A stretch of DNA of 64,000 nucleotides from Eutreptiella sp. 'Long Island Sound 2002' (Eukaryota; Euglenozoa; Euglenophyceae; Eutreptiales; Eutreptiaceae), in contig OZ038382.1 of NCBI GenBank assembly GCA_964036045.1, forward strand, positions 149,432,961 to 149,496,960, written 5' to 3'. A program made the translations under genes and the position numbers. Of this stretch, positions 40,836 to 51,721 are shown one piece after another. Position 1 is the stretch's first letter; every line of letters starts with the position of its first letter. Under the pieces are notes generated by a model that made no database searches, had not been told where the DNA came from, and saw only the letters and a list, made by a program, of their open reading frames with translations.

Positions 40836-43055
40836 GACAGGAAAGAACCAATACCCCATGGGTCGGACGCACTGGGGCGACCCAGCCGACCCACCGGGCC
40901 AGTGGCAGGAGCGGTACTCCAAAGCCACTGGTCCGAGCCCGGCCAGGCTGCATCGAGGACCATGGCAAACGTCACCCGGAGCCATGGAAGCAACCGGTGA
41001 CAGGCGAGCCGGTACACAGTCCAGGAGGGGGTCACCTGCCAAGCAGAGTGGCCCCGCAACTCAAGCCACAAGGGTGAGGCGGTCGTACCGTAGACAAGCG
41101 GGAGCAATACCCCTCGTGGTGAGAGATACTCCACACGGCTGGGCAGCCCCCCAGAGCTGCCGCCCAAAGGAGGGGGCATGTGGCCCTACCCATGGACACA
41201 TGTGGGGACACCCTCCCACCTGGGACACATGGACCGGGTGGCCGCGACAATGCCTTCCCAAGCACATGCGGGAGCGGCTCAAGAGGCACCTGACATAGGG
41301 CAGTGGGAGGGACAGGACGTCCCCTTGGTAAGACCTTCTTCCTGCAATGTCAAAGGAGGCATCCCAAGCTCCCGAAGATACCTACCTACCTACCCTAGGG
41401 TTGTTTATAGTTCGCCTTAGGTTTGCTTAAGCGCTTAGGGTTGTTTTGCGCTCGTGTCTTCCTCGGCATTCACATGATGCGCGGTGAGTAAGGTAGGTAA
41501 GCCAAGGAGGAGCTCACCTCTTGGTTGAGTCACACTGTGATTGGTTATGTTGGGCAAGATTAGGTAAGAGAAAGAGGAATGGGAAAAATTGTGCATACTT
41601 GTGCATGCATATGGCGCATCAAAGGGTAGGCCACGCGTATTGCGCACGGTAAAACTCTTGTTTAGGCTACCCGGGGGCTCCACCCAACGTTCTATAAGAG
41701 AACGGGTGGAGCTCCTTAAGCTTGCTTGCTTGCACCTGGGTTTGAGGATAGTGTATTATAGGGCTACCTGAGAAGCGTATAATACGTGGAGGTAGTCTTG
41801 GTTCCTCAGCCGCAAACCCAGGCCATCTGCCTTTGCTTTGCAGGTGGGAAGTTAAGGGCGATTGGTGCAGTCTCTTGGTGCAGTGCTAAAATATGCTGCG
41901 CAGATCCCACAAACAAATAACTGCAACCCAGTCAGGAGTGGCCAGTGCAGTCGGACCTCATCGGCATACAAACTGTGCACGCATAATGAGCACTCCTTCC
42001 CTCCAAGCCCTGACACGGAAACGCGTAGTGGCGTCCCTGTTAGGCCAGAGTTGCTTGGTAGCGCTGTGTTCTCTTGCTTTCTCACACGAGGGTCAGTAGG
42101 ACCCGTGACATCCTTGACAGCAACTTCAAGTAGCGTGTCTAGGTGTTAGGGTCAGCAGGCCTGGCAGGAGTTGAGTGCAAGTGATGAGTTCTCACCCTGC
42201 CTTCGAAGGGCAGTGCTGGCGTTAGTGAGTGTAGTGTAGTGGTGTCTCCTGTCCCGCGTGCTTTTCCACGTGGGCAGGGGAGTGTTTTAGCTTTTGGCCT
42301 CTAACAAAAATGGGCGTTTTGTATGCCCTTAGCACACTTGGCCACCCCGCCCCTCTAGTAGGTAGGGCTTTTGCCGTCTTCCCCCAAGGATAGGCGCCAG
42401 CACAGAAATTGGGCGCCATAGGAGTGGTAATAGTACCTGATTAGGACCTTCAGTCCGACGTCAGCGAAGCCCGGTCTCCAGGAGCCACGCCGCGGAGAGA
42501 AGTGAGACACACACAGACATACGTAGCACACTTAGGGGTATTGTAAACCCTGTAAGGAAGGGTAGAACCCCATGGGTCTGGACCAATCAGGGGTCCTAAC
42601 TGTGGGCTCGCTTGTCCCCAAGGAGGGAAGACACACCTTGCTTCATGACACCTTGCTTGTCATTTCCCCCCTGGAGTAGTAAGCCACCGTTCTACGTTGG
42701 CTCCCCAAGGTCATTACATTAGGGCAGTTCCCGTGCAACACATGGTCAACAAGGCATACACTCGCTGTGTGGCTGCAAACCTGATAAGCGGCCACCTGGT
42801 CCACGCTGGAAACCATAGGCATGGGACTGTAGGGCAGAGACAGGGTCAGTGGAGTGCTCAGTAAGCAGTGTTCTGTGAAAAACCAATGGCCTTCGGCCAG
42901 GGAGTGGTTGTCACGGGGGGTAACGGTCCTGTCCTGCGATGCAATGCGGGGCAACTGTGACAACTGCTCTCACACACATACACGGGCACATCTGCACAAA
43001 AGGGCTCACTGCCCCTGTAAGGTTAGAACACAGTCAGTAGACTGACACAGTGAAA
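40836..43055. other. Non-coding segment, probably 3' region of chromovirus C and flanking debris
   Basis: I see no gene over this 2.2 kb. 40836-41330 is GC-rich unique sequence. 41432 carries the CGCTTAGGGTTGTTTTGCG motif also found near 18300-18400. 42885-42970 matches the reverse complement of the 147-bp insertion at 4125-4271. Since chromovirus C ends at 43056 on the minus strand, part of this should be its 3' UTR and LTR, but I could not define LTR edges. Confidence 0.45.
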
Positions 43056-43436
43056 TTAGTTTTTCTTTTTACGCTGGGACAGAGTCTCAGCACGGGTTAG
43101 TAGCTGCACCTCGTTCTTCTCAACGAGGTAGGAGCGGAAGATGGGGTTGATACTCCCATCTGGTTGTATGAAGGCTGACATAGGTTCCCAGGTTGCCTCA
43201 GATAACCCATAGCCATCCCACAGGGTTAAGAATTTCCAGCCCTGTTTGTACTCGTGGCGAGCAATACTTGCAACCACGTAGTAACCATCGACTGCCATCT
43301 CATCGGCAGTCATCTCTTCAAGTTCGTCTGCCTCCTCTGGGCTGGCAGCATCCTCTAGGTCAATACGCTGGACCTCACTGTCGCTGAGGCGCCACTCATC
43401 CCAGGACAAATCGTCAGGAGATTGATAGTGCCTCAA
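43056..43436 (-). CDS. Chromodomain end of chromovirus C
   Basis: The 126-residue frame has an acidic start (SPEEADELEEMTADEMAVDG) and a chromodomain, YYVVASIARHEYKQGWKFL then LWDGYGLSEATWEPMSAF, with the aromatic and ATWEP positions typical of chromovirus integrase tails. It ends in a Lys-rich SQRKKKN. The normal context is the C-terminus of the integrase, from which a frameshift between 43436 and 43741 separates it. Confidence 0.75.
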   Translation of the reverse strand: MRHYQSPDDLSWDEWRLSDSEVQRIDLEDAASPEEADELEEMTADEMAVDGYYVVASIARHEYKQGWKFLTLWDGYGLSEATWEPMSAFIQPDGSINPIFRSYLVEKNEVQLLTRAETLSQRKKKN

Positions 43437-43740
43437 CTGTTTAGGTGCACACAGCAGTTCACCACCTAGACGTGGACTGCACCTGACATGGATCCTGGAT
43501 CCATCTATCCTGATGATACGATAGGGTCCAAAATAAGGGTCCTGTAGGCAGTTACGTGGCCAGGAGGGTAGGCGTGAATGGTGAACCTAAACAAGGTCAC
43601 CAACCTTGAAGCTGGCAGGTCGCCGTAGGCGGTTCATCCGGCTCAGCTCTCGGTTACAAATGTGTCTCAGGGTAGTACCCGCCTGGTTAGCCATAGACTG
43701 CTTGTGTTCCAGCCAGTCTCCAACAGGGCGCTTGAAGTCC

Positions 43741-45027
43741 TCAGGAAAGGGGGTTTTGAAGAACCAAGCAGCTCGTCCTCCATGGAACAGCTCGTGGGGG
43801 GTGAAACCCCGTAGAAGAGCTCTGCTGTGAGTTCATGGTCAGCACTCCCCAGGGCGCTAGGCGTACCCAGTCTTTGGTACGCTCCTGTTTCATTAGGATT
43901 CTTAGGTTTTGCTCCACCACACGGTTCTGTCTCTCACAAAGAGGGTTAGACGTGTGGGTATAGGGCACACCTGTGGTTACCTCCACGTTGAGGGCATTTA
44001 GCACTCGTTTGTACCAACAAGTGTCACTGCGGATGCGCACATCTTCATCATAGTGCACCTGTTTAGGTGCCCCATTGGGTTCGGACCATTGTTCCACCAA
44101 CATTTTCACAGTCTGCTCACCTGTGATTTTCTTATTGCAAGGGAACACACGGGTGAAGCGAGATAGGCCACAGCTGACCACTAGGAAACTATCATAGCCG
44201 CCGAAGCGAGGTAGACCGTGGATGAAATCCACATAGAGAAGACAGTTAGCACAATAGGGCACGGGTAAGCTAAAAATCAGTCCCCTATCCCTACTCTCGC
44301 TCTGCTTGCTGGCTCGACAGCCACAAGCATCCACAATGGTCTGCATACGAGACCTCAAGTCGGTCAGGGTTAGACTAGAGTAGAAACACTCGCGGAAGAA
44401 GTTAACTGAGCGATTAGCGCCAACGTGACCAGAGCTGAGATGGGACCAGTGTAGGCACCCATCAAGTCGGGCCTCAGGTACAACAATACGGTCCTCGTAG
44501 AAGAGGTACTGGTTGTTTTTATACCACTGGTGCCCGTCAATGACACGGGGTTCGAGACCAGTGCTGAGGGTCTGGAGAATTTCTTTATACTCTGACTGAT
44601 AGTCGGTTAGGCTCCAACCCTCCAGGATTCCAGCAGTGCGCATGGACAGGTCAAGCTGGACATCCATACGCTGGAAAGCCTCTTCGGCGAGCGCCTCAGA
44701 GCTCTGACCTATAAGCGCATCGAAGTTATTGCGCGATATATAGTCAGACAGTTCATTTTTTATACCGGGGATATGATGAACTCTCAGCCTGAACTGGCTC
44801 AGGTAAGTCCACCACCGCTTTAGTTTTGCTTTCTCCGGTGGTCGGCCCTTCTGAAAAGACTTCACAGGTTCCTGGTCAGAGAGCCGGACAATAGGGTTAG
44901 ATCCCAGGGGTCGGGATTGTGACGAAAGCACCAACATACCGGCCATTAGTTCCTGGCCATAGGTGCTGTAATTGAAAAAGCCTGGTTCCATTTCCAATTC
45001 CAGTGTCCCAGTGGCACCAGCCGCCAC
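43741..45027 (-). pseudogene. RNase H end and integrase of chromovirus C
   Basis: RNase H continues with NYSTYGQELMAGMLVL (Glu), VRLSDQEPVKSF (Asp) and NELSDYISRNNFDALI. The integrase has the His pair in WSHLSSGHVGANRS, a Cys pair (CGCRAS, second Cys changed from the CPCRSC of element B), first Asp LLYVDFIHG, second Asp VHYDEDVRI, and the Glu region NPLCERQNRVVEQNL. The catalytic triad is thus visible, unlike in element B1, which ends before the Glu. The frame breaks after PRAVPW and the chromodomain is in another frame. Confidence 0.85.
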
Positions 45028-45443
45028 TCACTGGTAGGATAGTCATTTTTCAAGGAGCCATCACGGTTCAGTCCGCTAGTACGATAATGGCAGTGGGTTA
45101 ATTCAGCTGGGTTAAGCTCCTGCCATTGGTAGATCGTTCCACCCCCCCCTACATCGCTGGCATCAGTGATCAGGACTATCTCGCCCTTAGGGCGGGGTAC
45201 TCCCAGGCTGTTGGAGGAGGCAATTTTCTTCTTCAACTCCTGGAAACACTCCTCCTCTCTGGCGGTCCACCTCCAGGGAGTAGTTTTCTTGATTAGGTCA
45301 GTGAGGGGGGCAGAGGAGTAGGTAAAATTGTGGATGTGACGCCTATAGAAGTTACAGGCGCCCACAAAACTCCTCACGTCGTGTGGACCCTTCTTAAGGT
45401 CATCGTGAATCTGCATGTCCTGTAGGGGCTGCATCTTAGACGC
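44946..45443 (-). pseudogene. RT C-terminus and RNase H start of chromovirus C
   Basis: Reads HDVRSFVGACNFYRRHIHNF, then SAPLTDLIKKTTPWRW, then EIVLITDASDVGGGGTIYQW with the first RNase H Asp, then LVPLGHWNWKWNQA. The same words occur in element B (56830-57240). The frame is open upstream to 45557 but the first 38 residues belong to the adjacent repeat. It is lost near 44990, with RNase H continuing in the frame of the next entry. Confidence 0.85.
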
Positions 45444-45445
45444 GG

Positions 45446-45859
45446 TGTAACAGGGCCAGAGCCCTAGCCCCTTAGGTTCTCCTGGTCTTGGTGTTTGGTA
45501 GCCATTTCTTGGAAGCTGGAGTTGTCCGGCGGCTCCTTGAGGGTTGGGTCTCTCCACCGTTGGAGTTCAATACCTACCCATTTCCCTTTGGGACCTGTTT
45601 GGGTGGAACTTCTTTGTTCCTCTCCCACGTGGACTTGTTCACTCCATGTTTGTTCTGCTGATCTCCACCTGCTTTTTCGGAAGAGCCATGCTGCTTTTAT
45701 CCAAAAATACTGCAAACAACACCTGAACCCCGTCAGTGGCATGCAAGCTCAACACGTTTCATGTTGTCTTTTGCATCCTTCTGCATGAGGTTCATCCATA
45801 TCCATTGTACGAAAGATTCATAGACCCTTGCCGGGCCTCACCACTGGCGCATACCTGCA
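45446..45859. repeat. 414-bp direct repeat, copy 1 (LTR-like)
   Basis: Begins TGTAACAGGGCCAGAGCCC and ends GCGCATACCTGCA, so it has TG...CA ends. About 96 percent identical by eye to 47174-47587, with the same length. No matching target-site duplication is seen (CGCGG before, GATAA after the second copy). Confidence 0.75.
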
Positions 45860-46485
45860 GACACGTAACATACAAAGAACAGGGCATGCACCTGGCCCTT
45901 TCGTAAACGATCTACTCTACAACATTCGAGACTCGTCTTTATAAATTCCGGCATTCGCAATAATTATAACTACAAAGTTCAAAGGGCTTTTTATACTATA
46001 AATCTGTGAGTTTCCTAAACTCTGTAGTCAATGCTGACGGTCACATCGCTGATCTGGCGACCGCGTCTCGCGCTTTGCAGCGCGCTCTGTCTCCAAGCTC
46101 GCAAACAATAATAAAATATGCAAAAGCAAAAGTAGACAGAAAAAAAAGAAATATTAAACACGGCGCTGACCATTACGAGGTCTGTGCCGAAGACGGTCGT
46201 AGGGCAGCCGGACCGGCTTCACCCCCCTTCTTAGAAGTGAACCGACGGTCTTGGAACCGGCCGTTCACGCACATCCACTCCATCATATCCACTCCAACGT
46301 CGCTAATACGTCTCTTCGGCAGCCGGCACGCGTGGACGCCCCTTCCTCACGCCGGAGTACTCGCTCCCCAGGTTTTGACGAAGTCCCTGTGTTGTGGGAT
46401 GTTGTGCTTGGTCTGTGTGGCTCACGAAGACTTTGCTGGCGACGGCTTTCTTCTACCAACGCTTCCTCAACGGACACTTCGATGG

Positions 46486-46989
46486 CTAGCACTTGTGCAG
46501 GCACATGTAGAACAGATCTGGACCACGTATTTTGCAGTGACCTGCTGCATCACGAATATGCTGCTGGTCCTCCGGGATCTCAGGCATTTGAAGAATAGGT
46601 GCCCACAGCGGCACCCTCATGGATAGTCGCTGCATGGCGTCTGCTGCATCCTCAAAGGACTCTGAACTCGTTGATCCTGCTTCACTCGCCGCGCGAATTC
46701 CCATGGACTCCCTTGGACTGGTTTCGAAGGGATCCTGCAGCGTTGCTTCATCCAAATCCGTCCACCAGGGATCTTTTTTGGCTGCGCTGTCATCCGACTG
46801 GTGTTCGTAATCCACATGGCTGAAGTTGTTCTGACTTCGATTGCCGTTGCTCCGCGCATCCTCAGTAGTTGCAGCGCTGCGTGACTCCCACTCGCTACGC
46901 GATGATGGACTCCTTGCACGCGAATCTGAGCTGGGCAGTGGAGAATGAAAGTCACCGTCGTCGTCTGACATGCGGTGCGGACTGGGCAA
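46486..46989 (-). CDS. Hypothetical Ser/Asp-rich ORF
   Basis: A 167-residue frame with ATG at 46987-46989 inside the 1.3 kb insert. The N-terminal half is acidic and Ser/Arg-rich and probably disordered. The second half has a short helical stretch ending CLHKC. It could be a Gag remnant of a small LTR or DIRS-like element, or a captured host exon. No hallmark supports either. Confidence 0.3.
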   Translation of the reverse strand: MPSPHRMSDDDGDFHSPLPSSDSRARSPSSRSEWESRSAATTEDARSNGNRSQNNFSHVDYEHQSDDSAAKKDPWWTDLDEATLQDPFETSPRESMGIRAASEAGSTSSESFEDAADAMQRLSMRVPLWAPILQMPEIPEDQQHIRDAAGHCKIRGPDLFYMCLHKC

Positions 46990-47020
46990 GGTGGGTGCAA
47001 GACATGCCAGACCAATTATG

Positions 47021-47152
47021 AGGTCGGTCGGTCGGTCGGTCGGTCGGTCAGTCAGTGGTTTGGTCAGTCGGTCGGTCAGTCGGTCGGTTCGTCGGTCCGT
47101 CGGTCCGTCGGTCCGTCAGTCCGTCCGTCCGTCCGTCCGTCCGTCCGTCCGC
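47021..47152 (+). repeat. GGTC/GTCC tetranucleotide array
   Basis: About 130 bp of 4-bp units, starting as (GGTC)n with CAGT variants and turning into (GTCC)n towards the 3' end. It sits just inside the second 414-bp repeat. Confidence 0.92.
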
Positions 47153-47173
47153 AATACCAATTATGAATCTTTC

Positions 47174-47587
47174 TGTAACAGGGCCAGAGCCCTAGCCCCT
47201 TGGGTCCTTCTGGTCTTGGTGTTTGGCGGCCATTTCTCGGAAGCTGGAGTTGTCTGGCGGCTCCTTGAGGGTTGGGTCTCTCCACCGTTGGAGTTCAATA
47301 CCTACCCATTTCCCTTTGGGACCTGTTTGGGTCGAACTTCTTTGTTCCTCTCCCACGTGGACTTGTTCACTCCATGTTTGCTCCGCTGATCTCCACCTGC
47401 TTTTTCGGAAAAGCCATGCTGCTTTTATCCAAAAATTCTGCAAACAACACCTGAACCCCGTCAGTGGCATGCAAGCTCAACACCTTTCATGTCGTCTTTT
47501 GCATCCTTCTGCATGAGGTTCATCCATACCCATTGTACGAAAGATTCATAGACCCTTGCCGGGCCTCACCACTGGCGCATACCTGCA
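47174..47587. repeat. 414-bp direct repeat, copy 2 (LTR-like)
   Basis: Second copy of 45446-45859, same ends and length. Its 3' edge abuts directly the inverted A-family fragment at 47588. Confidence 0.75.
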
Positions 47588-50500
47588 GATAAAGAAGGTC
47601 CCTACCAGGACCGGCCCCTGCTGTACCCCTTCCACCATTTCCTGACACTCCTATGGTCTTGGTTCTCACCAGGTTCCGCATGATCTCGCCCTATCCTGCA
47701 CAATTCCCCACAAAAAATAGAAAAATAGGCTCCTTCACACAAAACCTGATCCCTTGCAATAACCAACTCCCAAGTACAATAGCTCAATCCACACTGAGGG
47801 CTTCCAAGGGTTTTGAGGTCCCGCGTTGACACTCAACAACTCCCTCCAACACGCTGGTCGTCTCACGGTGCACACGGAGACACGGGCGTTGGGCATGCAC
47901 ACAGAATTGCACCAAAAGGAAGCCCTGAAATTGGCATATGAACACAAATAAAGCAAAGTTGGGGAAAGATGGAAACACACACACTCACAGTCATAGACCC
48001 CTCATTCCCTGGACTCAAGACCTTCTCTTGACTCGCCAACATGATGCCCTGAAACGAGTCAAATAGGATGGCTAAATGCCATGTGTCAAAAGTCACTACA
48101 CAAACCCTAAAAATGTGCTCCCTCCCAAGCCTCTAAATCCCAGCCCAATAGCTGAGGTGGCGTGTCATGGCCCAGAGTGGCACTCAGGACCCTGCCCTAC
48201 CCTGACATAACTTTGGTAGGACTTGGAGTCGATTGGGCTTGGAGAACTGCCCCATGATGATGACCTCACAACATAGCAAAATTAGGCAAATCACACCATA
48301 TTGCCCAAAATTCCATTATATACTCAAAAATGCATACGGCAAGTACTCAAATGCTCCATGCATGTGTCAAACCGGAAAGTAATATACAAGGGTTATATAG
48401 ACCAAAGATCCATGCCCAAGAATATCTCAATATTGGCTCTCAAACCCCTCCGGATATGCACACGCCATGCTTCACAAGTCAACTCATGAGTTTGAGACCT
48501 AATTTTGTGAGGCCTCGTGTGCCAAGCCAAAGCGACTGCGTGATCCGGCATATGGTGAGGTACAACACCGAAGCATATGCCAACATAGAAGCAACATACC
48601 ATATTTCACAGATCTCTAGGCACTTTACTGTTAGCCGACCAGTTGAACACATAAAACACAAAAATGAGCATAAAATGAGGTCAAAAACGTGCAAATAATG
48701 CCAAATTCAAAGTAATCGGAATAGTATATAACTTTGCTCACCCATGGTATCAACATATGGTTCACAACACAATTGCTTGGGACCATTTGCAAACAATCCC
48801 CCCACTTGGATCCCCACATGGACGCATAGGGATACCTTCGAACCTCCTCCCGACACGCACCATGAAAATGGGAAAATTGATAGTGGCGCTTGTGGGTCGC
48901 TCCGTAAGCCCTCCCACATGCACTATATGTGCGGTAGACTTGTTCTAGCGCTATGGAGCTCACCATTTGGACATGGGCGAAGCCCTTGCCACACATGACT
49001 CCACATATCCTCCTACAAACCGAGATATATAACATGGGCGTGAGCATAGCGAAGCACATACCATGCATATAACACATACCCTCAAAAGGTGGCTCCCAGC
49101 ATGGTATGCCATGCCCCTCCATGGACATAACTTCATGTTAAAAATACGTAGGAACCCAAGGAAGATTTCTATGCAACACCAACCCTCATGCGGTACACTC
49201 AAAAGTCGCATTAAAATATACGGTTGCATGGTCCGAGAGGTATATATCACTTTCTACCCTCTTGACCCTCATCCCTTGCTACACCGGGCATGTGTACACA
49301 TCAAAGGCGTTTGACGCTTTCTAAATTAAGTTGAGACCAAGGCGGTTCCAACCTCGTTCCCAAAATTGGTATTCCTCGCCGTGAGCCGGACATATGATTC
49401 TTCAAAGTAACCTCACGAATCTATTTTGTTTCGACTATATTTCCAAGAAAAATGAAGGATACAACAAAAGGAAGGTTGATTCGTGATCGGAAGAAAATGC
49501 AGGACCACTCGAAAGTCATCATATCAAGTGCGGCGACCTCGAAGTCGAAAATCCGATTCTGAATGTCTGAGAAAAACAGATTCATTTGGTGAGTGTATAA
49601 CATGAAAATTGCGGAAGCAACGAACCCTTTACTGATGAAATCTGACCCTTTATCGGGGTTTCTGCTAAAATATCTGGAGAAAACAGTTAACCAATGGGTT
49701 ACCGCAAAATCGCGAGCCAACTCACAGTTGCCGATACATTGACAATCAGAACGGATAGCTGAAAAATTACGGAAATATTATGATAAAAAAACCCTGTTGA
49801 TTCCTGATATTCTGATATATAAATCTCAGCCGGCGGCACCTCGGTATTGAATATGGCCGCTCATAGCTGGAATGGCCAAACCTATCACACTATCACATCA
49901 GGTTAGGTCAGGTGGATGGGGGAGTATAATATCAGCCAATGGCGGCTTGCCGGCACATAGATACACACCCCAAGTGCCCCAAAGATGGCCACGGGGGTCC
50001 GAACCGGCTTCACCCCCCTTCTCAGAGCGTCGTATCCGCTCGGAAGTGATTGAAGAGAGGACGGGAGGACGCCAATGGGCTCCAAACCCCCCCCCCCATG
50101 TCCCAAGGACACATGGAGGCCCCACACACGTCCTAGGCGTCCCCCATGCCCCAAGGGAGGGGTGAGGACACTCATAATCGCTGCCCTACGCCATATCCGG
50201 TCTCCTCTTGATCTACAACATGGACCAAGGGGATCAAAGATAGAGAAACGTTGTCGGTAGACCTAAATAAGTATACCACAATGAAATATATATGTGGAGA
50301 ACGAGTGCAGGGGTTATATGGCTAATCAAATCCCAAAAATCCCCGGATGAACGCCCTCACCCGTCTCCCGAGCACAAAAACAAACAAAAATGCTAAGGGG
50401 GATCCACTACGGTGCTACAGCAGCCACCAAATGGACCAACACGTCCTTGACATCCAAGAATACTCCCTTCATCCTGAGATACTTCATCCAGACCGTGGTA

Positions 50501-50838
50501 TACCTCGGCACAAAACTGCTCGGAGGCTCCCACGAGTCCCTGGACGCGGCAAATCCCTTCCAACGGACTTTAGAAAGCCTCCCCCCAGGCGTCCCCGGGT
50601 CCAGCTTGTCCGTCAGGATCCTCTCGGCGGTGAAGTCGTCGTCCTCACCCTCGTCGTCCGAGTCCACATCGCCGGCCGTGAACTCAAAGGTGACGGGACG
50701 TCCGCTGGGGTCTGGTGCTCGGGGACGAAGCTGGGTATGGTCGCGGTCCAGAATCTTGTTATCCCCCACACGAACCGCATACACATCCTGCCCGACCTTC
50801 CGCACGATCATCCCCGGCACATACCAAGAAGCCTGCCG
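47588..50838 (-). mobile_element. Inverted 3' fragment of a second chromovirus A copy
   Basis: Reverse complement of about 14330-17508: chromodomain end, 3' UTR, polypurine tract (CCCCCCTTCTC at 50013-50023 on +) and LTR start at 50012. The LTR reads downward from there. The fragment starts within the integrase tail and stops at CCTTCTTTA-like sequence, the same point as in the first copy. Confidence 0.85.
50407..50838 (-). pseudogene. Chromodomain end of the second chromovirus A copy
   Basis: Reads QASWYVPGMIVRKVGQDVYA, then an acidic linker, DFTAERILTD, SKVRWKGFAASRDSWEPPSS, and ends LVHLVAAVAP, near identical to 14334-14759. The predicted N-terminal residues (MEKHFFLLR) come from the abutting element B leader, not from the integrase. 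It is a fusion frame with no start of its own. Confidence 0.85.
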
Positions 50839-51721
50839 AAGTAAGAAAAAGTGCTTTTCCAATGCTTTGAGGCGTAGTCTAGTTGTATTAGAGATGCACT
50901 GAGCATCCAGGCATTTCTATCTTAGTATTGGTCCCACCAAAACTGGTGATAACACATTTTGACCTATGGAACCAAACACCCAATCAGGATACGGAGTGGA
51001 CCCCTCAATCCCCTTGCAATGTGAGGCAAATCATCTTTTCCTGAGTTGACTGAGTCCTGACATATCCAGGGCAGAGCCTATGAATTTATCTATGGTTTTC
51101 CATGAATTCTTAGCTGTCCTAGTGGTATGCACCCTAGGGGGCTGGTCACCTCTTTTTGAGAGGTCCTGGGTTCAATTCCTGGTCAGCCTAGCTAAGTAGG
51201 AAGATCCCATGTGAAATGGCAGTGACCTCATCGCCACATGCCCTGCCACCTCAGCAAATATGGGACCCAAAACAAAGAGTGCACATCTCCTGAGATGGCA
51301 CTATGGAGATAGAGTGACAATGGGGCAGTTTTCCAACTCTTTTCCAAAACATTTCAGCTATCTTTGTGAATATGCAATCCGATTTGACCTGAGTTGCAGT
51401 TTCTGTGAATATCCTTTCATCTTTCACTGTTTACACTGCAGCCCTTCATGCTTTGATCCTGATTCTCTTCTCCTTGCATACCTCTGGCTTGGGCTATCCT
51501 GGATTGACTGTATTTCAGCAAACAAAAGCTTTTCATCTCAAAAACAAGCAGCAGGAAACCCTACACCAGCAGCAAGTAGCAGGAGAGGCAAAAACACAGT
51601 GTTGAAACCACTATAAACGTTTCTGGTAGCAGAGGCAGACTGTCTGTGCGCACCGGCAGCAACCCCGCGCCGTACATCCAGTGTGCCGAGCAGTCACATA
51701 TAAGCAGAAGGGCGAACGAAG
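50838..51721 (+). promoter_or_regulatory. Leader of B1 with tRNA-like sequence
   Basis: 884 bp before the gag ATG, starting TAAGAAAAAGTGCTTTTCC. It carries a tRNA-like segment (51113-51187) and CATATAAGC close to the ATG. It could be an LTR plus leader or a captured SINE plus leader; the start lacks the usual TG. No second copy downstream of pol is available to prove an LTR. Confidence 0.5.
51113..51187 (+). other. tRNA-like (Lys UUU-like) sequence, SINE-head type
   Basis: GCTGTCC and GGTCAGC can pair six of seven. The anticodon arm ACCTC-TTTTTGA-GAGGT has a perfect 5-bp stem and a 7-nt loop with U33 and UUU. The T arm is CTGGG-TTCAATT-CCTGG with two wobble pairs. The acceptor and T stems compete for two bases, so it is probably a tRNA-derived head. 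Copy 2 (58550-58624) has a mismatch in the anticodon stem. Confidence 0.5.

Larger units (their letters stand above)
43056..45443 (-). mobile_element. Chromovirus C, 5'-truncated (end of RT to chromodomain)
   Basis: Minus-strand Ty3/gypsy fragment closely related to element B but more decayed. It starts inside the RT/RNase H connection at 45443, where a 414-bp repeat abuts it, and ends with a chromodomain. Frameshifts lie near 44990 and between 43741 and 43436. Confidence 0.85.
45860..47173. other. 1.3 kb insert between the 414-bp repeats
   Basis: Two open frames overlap: + strand 46006-46626 and minus strand 46486-46989. The minus-strand protein is Ser/Asp-rich (MPSPHRMSDDDGDFHSPLPS) with a helical tail (SFEDAADAMQRLSMRVPLW) and looks the more protein-like. 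I do not recognise it. Near 46223, on the minus strand, AAGAAGGGGGG then TGAAGCCGGTCCGG resembles the polypurine tract and LTR start of element A. 45940-46010 is AT-rich with no gene. Confidence 0.4.

Noticed and set aside
41589-42149. Short open frames between 41.5 and 43 kb
   Set aside because: Under 100 codons, no motif, on both strands; consistent with chance in LTR or UTR sequence.
43606-46824. Plus-strand open frames opposite chromovirus C and the 414-bp repeats
   Set aside because: They lie antisense to recognisable RNase H, integrase and repeat sequence and show no domain.
51113-51187. A functional tRNA-Lys gene
   Set aside because: The acceptor and T stems compete for bases, the D arm is irregular, and the sequence is embedded in a retroelement leader present twice.
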